From: Stenogyne calaminthoides
Lineage: Eukaryota > Streptophyta > Magnoliopsida > Lamiales > Lamiaceae
Length of the DNA stretch: 64,000 nt
Reading direction: 5' to 3'
Assembly (NCBI GenBank): GCA_037126765.1
Contig: JBBCBC010000016.1
Location: forward strand, 16,418,728 to 16,482,727
The translations under genes were made by a program, and so were the position numbers. The notes under the pieces are model-generated. The model saw nothing but the letters and a program-made list of their open reading frames with translations, searched no databases and had not been told where the DNA came from. Positions within the stretch are counted from its first letter, which is position 1; every line of letters starts with the position of its first letter. Below, one piece after another: positions 55,481-64,000 of this stretch.

Positions 55481-56560
55481 CAATGTTGAGTTCTCTAAGA
55501 ACTTATGTTTTGTAAAGATGACACATCACGCAAAGTTTTTCGACCGGCACAAGAAAAGGGAATGTATCTTGTTGATTGGAGTTCAACTCCTAAATATACA
55601 TGTTTAGTTGCTAAAAAGTTCCTGAATACGGATTGGTTATGGCATAAAAGAATGAATCACCTCAAAAACCCTGAACAAGCTTGCAAGATTAGCTCTTGTG
55701 AGAGGGTTGCCTTAAACGAAGTGTTCAAGAAGGAACATATTTGTGATGCGTTTAAAAGGAAAAAGAGGATAAGAGCATCATTTAAAAGTAAAGTTGAGGT
55801 TTCTCTTGAAAGAATACTTGGTTACTACATATGGATCTTTTTGGTCCTATAACACTGTGAGAAGCACTAATGGCAGAAATACACATTGGTAGTAGTTGAT
55901 GACTACTCGAGATATATTTTTGGGTCATATTCTTACTCAAGAAGAAAGAGACTCGAGATATAAAGTCGCCAGAGTTCTTGAAAAGGCTCAAGATTGAGAA
56001 AAATCGAGTGTGGTCAAAATCGATCTGACAAAGGAACTGAATTCATAAATCATATCATATCCGACACAGTGAGAATGGAATTTCACATGAAACATCAGCT
56101 GCAAGGACCCCTCAAAAGAATGGTGTTCTTTGAAAGGAGGAACAAGACTGAAAGAAGTTCTAAGGACTATGATAGTCAAGGTGATATTCCTAAAAGATTT
56201 TAAAGGTTGTCCAATCTTGCATGCTACTCACGTAATAGATCCATGTTGACCAAAAGTCAAGACAAAACACCCTATGAGCTTTGGAATGAAAGGAAGCCTC
56301 TTGTTTCTTTCTTTTCGTGTGTTTTGGTTGCAAGTGTTTCATACAATAATGGTAAAGATGGGTTGAAAACTTTTGATAGTAAAAGCCGATGAAGGAATAT
56401 TCTTAGGATATTCTCAAGTCAATAAAAGCTTTCAGAGTTTACAAATCAGAGGACTTTATTGTGTAGGAAACACCTCATGTTGTTTTTGATGAATCTATTT
56501 GTGTTAAGAAACAAAACATGATGCAGATGAACTGACTAAGAGGATCACCAGATTAAGCCT
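55481..56560 (+). pseudogene. S4 integrase, broken
   Basis: CKDDTSRKVFRPAQ (55505-55550), LWHKRMNHL near 55635-55665 and HICDAF near 55735-55755 form the zinc-binding domain, with one Cys of the pair lost. LHMDLFGP is readable near 55826-55850 in a second frame (first catalytic Asp). SDKGTEFINH at 56027-56056 carries the second Asp region, and FERRNKT near 56126-56150 keeps the Glu. KTPYELWNERKPLVSFF at about 56262-56315 and the C-terminal DGLKTFDSKS follow. All three catalytic positions can be found, but not in one frame. Confidence 0.8.
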
Positions 56561-57000
56561 GAAACAGAAAGATAAATCATCCAATTAAACCGGAAAAGAA
56601 GAAGTCGGTCACATCCTATGATTGGAGTGACTCGGACTCAGATAAGGAAGTTCAGATGGAACTCAGATGGTGAGCCTCGTGAAAACCAACACCCATAGGT
56701 GACCAATTTGAACAGACACCGCCTGCACTTCCGTATGTGATGCCAATGAAGATGTGGTCACAACCGAGGCAAATTCTGAATCTATCAACCAAAGGGGGAA
56801 CGAATGTCTCGACAATGTTCTCAATAGAATTTCCCCCGAGGAAGATGATTTCTTTCTTTTCTCGTTGTTCCCTGAGTTTGCTGATTTAACTGAACCTAAC
56901 ATTTCAAATGTTGAGGATATCATTGAAGGGGGAACATCAAGAAGGAAATGGTTAGATAGTCATCCTACAAGTCGATGGGTGATCTAACCGAAGGTGTTAA
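56561..57000 (+). pseudogene. S4 integrase-RT linker, partly open
   Basis: The frame 56754-56987 encodes an acidic segment rich in Glu, Ser and Asn with EEDDFFLF and EPNISNVEDI. It lies where Sirevirus pol has a variable acidic linker. No domain was recognised. Confidence 0.45.
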
Positions 57001-57870
57001 GACAAGAAGGTTCCATGGTGAGAGTGCACTATTCTGGCTTTTTTCCCATCGAGAAAGAACCGCCGAGATTGGTGAAGCTCTACAAGATTCTTATTGGATT
57101 CTTCTTTATGCGAAGATGAAATAATCAATTCTCAAGGAATGAAGTATGGGAGTTAGTAGATAGACACGAAAGGCACAATGTCATTGGAACCAAGTGGGTT
57201 TTCAAGAATAAAAGAGATGAAAACAACAACATTGTAAGAAACAAGGCAAGGCTAGTTAGACAAGGTTATTCCCAAGAAGAAGGCTTGGATTATGATGAAA
57301 CCTTTGCACTTTGCCAAAGACTAGAAGCTCATCGATTGTTTCTTGCATATGCTGCCCACACGAAGTTCTGATCTATCAAATGGATGTGAAAAGTGCATTT
57401 GTGAACGGTGTGCTTAAAGAAGAGGTTTATGTGGAACAACCTCCCGGCTTCAAAAGAATGACCAAGTTTACGTGCTCATAAAAGCTTTTCAGATGGTCTC
57501 AAGCAAAGCACCTGTGAGCATGGTATGATACTCTTTCTCGGTTTCTTCGACCATGGTTTTGTCAAAGCGGATTGTTGATAGAACTCGTTTCGGGATAGAG
57601 GATGGGAAGATATCTTATCGGTTCGGGGATATATGTTGATGACATCATTTTTGGATCTCAAACCATCAATTTGTGTGAAAAGTTTTTCAACACTAATGAA
57701 AGGCAAGTTTGAGATGTCAATGATGGGAGATGAATTTCTTTCTAGGTCTTCAAGTGAAACAATCAAAGGAAGGAATATTCATCAACCGTAAAGTACACCG
57801 TAGATCCGATTGCCAAATATGGTGTATGATTGCAACGCAGATTAGATTCCTATGAATACTAACTACAAGA
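57001..57870 (+). pseudogene. S4 reverse transcriptase, broken
   Basis: KWVFKN near 57195, NKARLVRQGYSQEEGLDYDE near 57240-57300 (read across frames), IYQMDVKSAFVNGVLKEEVY at 57370-57430 (first catalytic Asp) with VEQPPGF next, AWYDTLSRFL near 57515-57545, and YVDDIIFGS at 57632-57658 (the two catalytic Asp of the YVDD box, intact). KFEMSMMG-like sequence near 57705-57730 closes the domain. Stops and frameshifts lie between the landmarks. The enzyme would copy element RNA into cDNA. Confidence 0.85.
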
Positions 57871-58560
57871 TGGATCGATTCGAGGCAATCGGTGAATCAT
57901 ATCGATTATAGAGGAATCATTGGATCATTGCTCTATCTCATGACAAGTAGGCGATATAACATTTGTTGTTGGGATATGTGCAAGATACCAAGCTAATCCT
58001 AAGACTAGTCACATGGAGGTGCCAAAAAGATACTAAGATATCTTAAGGGCACGATTGAATAGAGGATTATGGTATCGGTTGATGATAACCTTGAATTAAC
58101 CGGGTTACGATGATCAGACACGGAGGTTGTATAATTGATGAAGTCCACAACAACAGAACTTGTCAATTTCTAGGAAGCAAGTCGATATCTTGGTTTTCAA
58201 AGAAATGACCTCGAAGTAACCAAAGACATTACCGGGTCGAATACATGGGCTGTAGGAAGTCAAGCGTGCTTTGCTCGATTCTTTGCCTCGCATAACAATT
58301 AAGGGATTATAAAGTTGAAGCTAATGAAGTACCAATATTTTGTGACAATAATAGTGCCATTCTATTTTCATAAAAATCCTAAGATTGCACACCGGATGCA
58401 AGACGTGTGGATATCGTACATCACTCATCGTGAGATCATGTCGAGAAAAAGGATATAAGGATGGAGAAAATTCATACCGATAGTAAAAGAATCGATATCT
58501 TGACTAAACCTTTCATTTGAATCAAGATTTCAGAACTTTCAATTGAATTAGGGATGTTAG
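57871..58560 (+). pseudogene. S4 RNase H domain, broken
   Basis: Pieces in order: a DYRGIIGSLLYLM-like stretch near 57905-57945, CARYQANPKTSHMEV near 57975-58020, a RKSTSGTCQFLGS-equivalent near 58140-58175, a KH/RHH region near 58400-58440, and DILTKPF at 58493-58515 (family DIFTKPL), which ends pol. Several stops occur, so the domain is dead. It would degrade the RNA template. Confidence 0.75.
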
Positions 58561-59199
58561 AACCAGTGTATAGAGAGTAAATCGAAAAATTGAAGATTTT
58601 CGATGCATGAAGCTTTCGCACTTCACCGAGAAACTCAGATAAAATGGAAAAATCTGAGTCCTGTGAAAACTCAGATTTATCAAGGTCAAGATTCGGTGTT
58701 ATAATCGAACCCATTCAAGATTTTTGTTATATAATCGACATTTTATCAAGGTCAAGACTCAAGAAGACCGATAGAGGGAAATTAGTTTGAAGAAGTAATG
58801 ACTCATGCGACTCATTTATTGCTCAAGTTAAACTCAAGAATCATTCGCAATAAATACAAAACACCGAGGAATGTTTTTAGGCGGGATCGTTTTAAATTCA
58901 AGCAAGGTCAACAATCATTTAATGCTCTGCTACATTATTGACCAATGAGGATATTTTGGCGGCTTATTTTCAGAGAGATTATCGGTTCAGATATACCCGA
59001 TTAATCGGAGATTAATCTCAACCGCTCTTTTCACCTAACCAACACGATTCTCCATGATCTCGAAGCTATATATATCCTAAGAAGCCTTTCAAAGCCAATT
59101 TTATCAAACCCTTCGTTCCCAAATCCTCTGCAATTAAAAATCCCTTTGCCCAGAAATCTCCAAACCCTAAAGCATCAAATTCTTAAATCAATCTCTAAA
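58561..59199 (+). other. S4 spacer between pol and the third ORF region
   Basis: AT-rich sequence with little coding character. AACCCTAAAGCATCAAATTC near 59162-59181 acts as a leader-like segment before the first ATG of the third ORF region at about 59200. A splice acceptor here is possible but cannot be shown. Confidence 0.4.
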
Positions 59200-60011
59200 A
59201 TGGCCTCAAGGTGTTCGAGAGATTAGCCATAACCAACAAGCCGCGGGTAACGAAGTTCATTGTCTCACTTGAAAGACAACCAAATCAAAGCCGAAAGAGG
59301 AGGCTCGATATGATTCGATCGGGCTAAACTCACCCATCTAGTCGCAGTTTAACCCGGACCAGAGTTCGCAAAAGAGGTAATCGAATTCATCTGTAATTTG
59401 AGAAAAAAAATGAAGAAGATGGTATGCATTCTTCGATTATCGTATCACAGTTAGAGCATTCATCCAAATACGTCGATTTTAAGAGGGATTTGTACATAAT
59501 TCCAAAAAATCTGAATGATGTTTTTGAGCTCTGTGATAGAGGAGAGGATCCTGCGTTGTATATGTCGGGTAGAGAGCAGGAGTACCTAGATAGGATTGCT
59601 GAGAATCCTGTGAAGTTTGAGGCGACATTGCATAAGAGGCACCTAAAGCCACAATATCATGTGCTGATGGATATTGTGAGCAAGTGCATCATGAGTCTTG
59701 CGGGGAGTTTTGAGCAGATTAGTACCCCAAAGCTCAGATTGATGGCGGCGATCGAGGCATCTCCCACCACTGACTTCAACTGGCTGAAATTCCTGATTCA
59801 GATGGTGTCGGAGCAAGCCAAGGTCATTAAAAGAGTCAATGGGGCAATCACAATGAAAGGCAAAATCCACCATGCCACCAAAATTGCTTATATTTTGGAG
59901 ATGTGCAGAGAGGAGGAGGATATCTTCGCCAATTCAACCCCATTCCCTAAATCCAAAATTTCTTCAAGCCCTCCAGAAGAAAAGCCATCCGGAGGGAAAA
60001 GAGAAAGTTAA
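59200..60011 (+). pseudogene. S4 third ORF, N-terminal part (plant transposon protein-like)
   Basis: ATGGCCTCAAGG at about 59200 may be the original start, but frames are broken until 59424, from where 195 codons are open to 60011. The translation resembles the conserved domain annotated in plants as putative plant transposon protein. Features include VDFKRDLYIIPKNL, HKRHLKPQYHVLMDIVSKCI and SFEQISTPKLRLMAAIE, followed by a basic helix region VSEQAKVIKRVNGAITMKGK. In Sireviruses this place holds the so-called env-like ORF. No signal peptide or membrane segment is visible here, so an envelope role is not supported. The function is unknown. Confidence 0.55.
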
Positions 60012-61210
60012 GGTAGAATCACCAATTGGGCCGAGAAAGAGACCCAACAAATCGGGGAAAAGTTCTCATTGGAGGCAAAAATGGAGCAAGGGAGCAAAAC
60101 CGATGAAGAGGAAGGACGCTCTAAAGCGCAAAAGATTGTGGTTCTCAGATGAAGATGACAATGGTCTCCGAGGAGAGACAACCCGAGGGCCAACCGCTCG
60201 AGTTCCACCATTACAAGTGTTGGCTCAGGTTATCTCTAGGACCACGGTCTCGGATCGAGCGAGGTCTTCTACGAGGTTCTTTAGACATCACTCGGTTGGA
60301 TAAAATTTCTCGGGGAAATTTTAAATGAGCTCGGACCTCGAGATGCCTACCTCGTGCTCTGAGGCTGAACCGGAGCCAAATTTCTTCGTAGTCGATCTCG
60401 AAGTCTTGTTTCAGTGACAAGCCGACCCTGCACTTTATACCGAGGAAATACGACTCTGCTCCTTTAACTCATTTCGGATGCAAACCGGGGACTGGGACAG
60501 CACAAACTTCAGATCTCAGCCGAGGCTCGTGAGCGGGAATATACTTGATGAGCTCTGAGTGATCTGTGATGATCCCTTACTCTTCTACCAACCGCAGAGC
60601 CCGAGATGGAAGAAATTAACAGGTCAAGAAGGCGAATGGAGGAGCAAGGGGGAACGGTTCATCCGACCGCTACCGAGCTCGGCTCATACCCCGATCCGCA
60701 AGATGTTTTCTTCAGATTAAGGACGATAGTGTATATCCTCAATCGACTCTTCCGAGATGCTTGATATTCCGCATTCATCAGAGGGGAAGACTGGTGGAAT
60801 GAGGAGAGCGGCCTTCCGACCGAAACTTCAGTGGGTTGAAGGACAAAGCTTCGGGATGAAGAATACGATTTTGATGAGTGGTTGAGATAAGCTAGCCGAG
60901 AAGAAAACAAATGAAGTTGATGCGAGCAGCGGAGACAAATCCAAAGATGGAGATGGGGACCAAGGGGAGATCTTGAGGATCGGCCTTAAATGGAAAAAGA
61001 GACTTTCATACGATCAACCTCGATCGAAGCTAAGACTCTTCAGTACCTTTTCGCACTATTAATAATTATGCCAAAGTTCTCGAAAAGTACTATCTTTAAT
61101 TCTGAATTGTCCGATAAAATGATCGAGGCTCAATTGGAGACCGGAGCTCGGATGAAGGGATGATCAAACAAATACGTATATGAAGCAGAAGGTCACGAGA
61201 TTGATCTCAC
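60012..61210 (+). pseudogene. S4 third ORF, middle part, broken
   Basis: The frame open to 60303 is highly basic at first (KRPNKSGK, KRKDALKRKR) and then acidic (FSDEDD), a bipartite nuclear-localisation-like arrangement. From 60640 onward short frames such as HPTATELGSYPDPQDVFFRL, DWWNEESGLPTETS and TSIEAKTLQYLFALL follow. These look like one former reading frame cut by indels. No domain was recognised. Confidence 0.4.
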
Positions 61211-61217
61211 TCCCGTA

Positions 61218-61995
61218 ATGGAGAAACTTGAGAAGATTGAGCCAATGGCGATCAAAATTGCTCAGATGGAAGAAACGTTGGCCAATCAAGCTCAGACAAT
61301 GGAAGGTCTTAGCCATTCTTCAGAACTGGTGCAGATACAAAACACTCTGACCACTCAGATGACCTCCATGGAAGAAAAGCTGAATGAAAAGCTGGAGGGA
61401 GTCAAGGCAGAGTTAAGTGCTGAAATGAAACAGAAGCACCAGGAATCGACTGAATTTCTAGAGGTGAAACTGGCAGAGAAAAATGAGGTGCTGATCAAAT
61501 CTGCTGTTGAGGAAATGAGCTCAGTGCTCATGACCAAGATGACAGAGATGCTTAAAGATGCACTCTCTGGCCAGTTTGCCCACTTATCTGAAGAACTTTC
61601 TGTGGCTAAGAACCACATCAGGAGAATGGAAGATGAGCAAGATCAGTTAGGGAGAGATCCATTTGTGTGAGCAAAGAGCAAGATATCACATGGACACAGC
61701 TCTCTCCAGACTTCTTCCAAATTACGGTGCCAAGAAGGGGGAAAAGGAAGGTGAAGACCTCAGGAAGTTCATGGCGCGTACTTTGGAGAAGAAGGTTCAG
61801 AAAGATGCTGAAATGTACAATCTAGCCAAAACCTTAAAAGAAGTTGAAGCTACTGATAAATTGAAATTCGCTCAAGTGGAGAAGCCCATCTACACTCGAG
61901 TTTCTGAGCAAACCATGCTTGAGGTTGCAAGAGAAACCGAAAGTGCTAGAACTAAGGTTGGAACAAGCCCCGGTACAGTCCGAATCGCTTTATGA
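61218..61995 (+). pseudogene. S4 third ORF, coiled-coil part
   Basis: 61218-61670 (150 codons) encodes an almost uninterrupted coiled coil with heptads rich in Glu, Lys, Met and Leu (EKLEKIEPMAIKIAQME, MEEKLNEKLEGVKAELSAEM). Its stop at 61668-61670 is overlapped by a second frame at 61663-61995 (110 codons), also charged and helical (RTLEKKVQKDAEMYNLAKTL). A one-base indel near 61665 would explain the switch. Coiled coils are a recurring feature of the Sirevirus env-position ORF. Confidence 0.5.
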
Positions 61996-62246
61996 AAGAG
62001 GAAAGCCTTGGGCGTTGTTCAACCTGTAAACAAGCGTAAGGGCGATTTTCTAAGCCAATCCAGAGAAAGCTGATTCTGGATGATGAAGATGCAGAAGAAT
62101 CTGAGTCTCAACCTCAGAAGAAAGTCTTCAACACCAGAGATGCTCTGAAGACACTCCAAAAAGAACAAGCTAAGAAAGCTGGCCGCCGGGTCTCGGGAAG
62201 CGTCTGCGGATCGAGAAAAGAAGATAGATTAAGAGCGAAGCGAAGA

Positions 62247-62747
62247 GTGACCGTGAAGTTTTGCGAGCAAGAGGAAGGAACATCGAAAAGCGCCGACGCG
62301 GGTCCCCACGTTGATAAATGGATGCCCATTAAACTCAACGACATGTGTGAAGAAGTGAAGAGAACCTTCTGGTTCAATTACGATGTTCTCAGGGAATGGA
62401 GAGGGGAAGGCTCAGATCAAAACGAAGCTTTCATTGAATATCTTCTAACCTTCTATCCAAAGTATCTCCAAGGATGGATTAACCTTGCGGATGAAGGTGG
62501 AGTACAGATAGTAGCCCCTGGTCCATATTCCTATCCTCCTCCAAGACTTGGTAATGGCTTGTAAATGAGAAGGCCATTACGCAAAGAAATTGCTTTCAAG
62601 ATGCCGGGTCAGTTGGGCCTAACAGGGAACAGTCCAGACATCATCAAGGAAAGAAATGAGCTGAAGAAAAGATTCTTCGGAATGTTCGATCTGGAGGTGC
62701 CCATTGATGAAGTTGAAAATGAAGCAAACTTAAGAGCAGAAGACTGA
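62247..62747 (+). pseudogene. S4 third ORF, C-terminal part with one in-frame stop
   Basis: Two frames (62247-62564 and 62565-62747) are directly consecutive in the same phase, separated only by TAA at 62562-62564. Together they would span 166 codons. The translation is charged, with FWFNYDVLREWRGEG, AFIEYLLTFYPKYLQGW and a C-terminal FFGMFDLEVPIDEVENEA. No hydrophobic membrane anchor is present. The family was not recognised beyond its position in the element. Confidence 0.5.
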
Positions 62748-63040
62748 AGAACCAAATCAAGATCAAGATCAAGAACTCGTAAGATTACGTAATCTTTAAA
62801 TTTTGTCTTTTGATTTTGTTTGATAAACTCATTGTAATCAGAATGGTATACTTATCATCAATGAAGATTTATCATTTTGCTCAAAAGATAATATCTCATT
62901 ATCTTATTTACATGTCTTTATTTTGATATGCTGAATGAATATCTCTGAACTAATTGTATGATGATATGGGAGAAATTGCTTAAGTATTTGGTAATGATCT
63001 ATTTAAGAAAGATTCATTACTGAAGAAATCTGTTGAATAA
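62748..63040 (+). other. S4 3' non-coding region
   Basis: AT-rich sequence after the third ORF region. TATGGGAGAAATTGCTT near 62966 is a weak polypurine-like block. No coding sequence is present. Confidence 0.45.
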
Positions 63041-63207
63041 ATTAAATTGTTGGGAGATTATTTATTTAAAGAGATTCCCTTCTTAAAAAAATTGTTGGGA
63101 GATTCTGCGCTCAGAACCAATCTTGTAATAGAATAAACCCAAACTCCCGAGTATAGGTTATTTGTTTGTAATCAAGATAGGTTTTGGCATCATCAAAAAG
63201 GGGAAAT
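63041..63207 (+). promoter_or_regulatory. S4 multiplied polypurine tract
   Basis: The proximal tract AAAAAGGGGAAAT (63195-63207) abuts the LTR start TGTTGGGAGA at 63208. Two further blocks, AAATTGTTGGGAGATT at about 63045 and AAAATTGTTGGGAGATT at about 63089, each repeat the tract/LTR-start junction. Multiplied polypurine tracts have been described as a Sirevirus feature. Confidence 0.65.
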
Positions 63208-64000
63208 TGTTGGGAGATGAATTTAATAAAAGATTATATGATTTTGATTAAGATCCCAAAACCCCGAAAAGTATGACATGTTGATTGATCTTGATAGTTG
63301 AGTCGATTCGTTTTAGAGTATTCGGGATGTTATCTCGCAAAATGTATAGTTAGCAGATATAGTTCAGATAGGTTTCAAGACTCAAGAACTCAAGATATGT
63401 TCAAGAAACTGAAGTTTCAAAGATGAAACTGAAGTCTCTCAAGACTCAAGATGAAATCGAGAATCAAGACCAAGGAGAAATCGAGACTCAAGACTCAAAA
63501 GATGAAAACGAGATATCAAGACTCAAGATGAAATCGAGAATCAAGACTCAAAGATGAAGACTTCAAGATGAAAACCGAGATATCAGAGACTCAAGATGAA
63601 ATCGAGAACTAAAAGACTCAAGATGAAGACTCAAAGATATCATTCAAGATAAATCAAGAGATAAATCAAGACTCGGAAGACCCCAAGACGCAAGATCAAG
63701 ACCGAGATATCGAAAGATCAAGAATATCGAAAAGCACAAGAAGAATTCATCAAGACTTAGTAATGTCTTGAATGATCAAGATGAACTCAATGTTCCGAAA
63801 ATCGAATATATCTATCTCAAGGATGCAATACTAAAAAAACACGATACCTTAGAAAGTTAGATATTGCCAAGACATTCAAATGCGCATAAAAAGGAACTAA
63901 GTCGTAAGTGTTGTTAAGGTTATATCAAACTCGAGTTTGTAACCAAAAAGAGCCGTTGAAGGTATCTACCTTTAATCGAGACAAAAGTCAAAAGAGGAAG
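63208..64000 (+). repeat. S4 3' LTR, cut by the window end
   Basis: Colinear with 50567-51350, including the GA-rich minisatellite (63370-63700), the GATACCTTAGAAAGTTAGAT block and GGTATCTACCTTTAA near the window end. About 1.3 kb more is expected beyond 64000. Confidence 0.88.

Larger units (their letters stand above)
50567..64000 (+). mobile_element. S4: Sirevirus-like copia retrotransposon with third ORF region
   Basis: A 2.1-kb 5' LTR (50567-52666), a primer-binding site, gag, protease, integrase, RT, RNase H, a 3.5-kb env-position region, a multiplied polypurine tract and the first 793 bp of the 3' LTR (from 63208) are present in Sirevirus order. The internal region is 10.5 kb. The left flank is TAAAG (50562-50566), so the same five bases are expected after the 3' LTR beyond the window. 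Gag-pol is broken. The env-position region retains longer frames. Confidence 0.88.

Noticed and set aside
59424..62747. True envelope glycoprotein
   Set aside because: No signal peptide, cleavage site or membrane anchor is visible. The env-like name in this lineage is positional.

Overview
This window is a repeat-dominated stretch of a flowering-plant nuclear genome. The evidence is very AT-rich intergenic DNA, Ty1/copia elements primed on initiator-Met tRNA, large Sirevirus-like (SIRE/Maximus type) copia elements with an extra 3' coding region, a Helitron with a Pif1-like helicase, and Stowaway-like MITEs. A eudicot is likely, but the species cannot be named from this. No intact host gene, rRNA or functional tRNA gene was found. 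Almost every coding frame belongs to a transposable element and is broken by stops and short indels.

Layout. 1-6690: a 5'-truncated Ty1/copia element on the + strand with integrase, reverse transcriptase, RNase H, polypurine tract and 3' LTR; a solo LTR of the same family sits in it in the opposite orientation. 6690-8390: AT-rich DNA with a tRNA-like SINE head, a MITE and a 423-bp tandem duplication. 8393-16394: a complete 8.0-kb LTR element with perfect ATCTA target-site duplications and no coding capacity, whose interior is mostly three tandem arrays with units of about 45, 113 and 42 bp. 16395-18795: AT-rich DNA with an LTR-like fragment and a second SINE-like head. 18796 to about 23700: a decayed minus-strand Helitron whose helicase is split by a 1.6-kb solo Sirevirus-type LTR and whose 3' end holds a terminal-inverted-repeat element. 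23700-30814: AT-rich DNA with a long-TIR MITE and two local tandem duplications. 30815 to about 48042: a 17-kb Sirevirus-like element (called S1 here) containing a 3.1-kb internally deleted LTR element (S2) with perfect AATTT target-site duplications. 48094-48593: an assembly gap of exactly 500 N. 48594-50566: the 5' end of a second Sirevirus-like element (S3), interrupted in gag by a third (S4), which runs from 50567 past the window end with gag, protease, integrase, RT, RNase H, an env-position third ORF region, multiplied polypurine-tract blocks and the start of its 3' LTR.

The elements are related by nesting. S2 lies in S1, S4 lies in S3, a solo LTR of the S2 family lies in the Helitron, and a copia solo LTR lies in its own relative. 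The best candidate for something under-described is the coding-less, array-filled LTR element at 8393-16394. The Sirevirus-type non-coding signals (multiplied polypurine tract, LTR inverted repeats) and the relatively open env-position region of S4 come next. Copies of one repeat differ mainly by short indel clusters, so part of the apparent decay may be consensus error in a draft long-read assembly.
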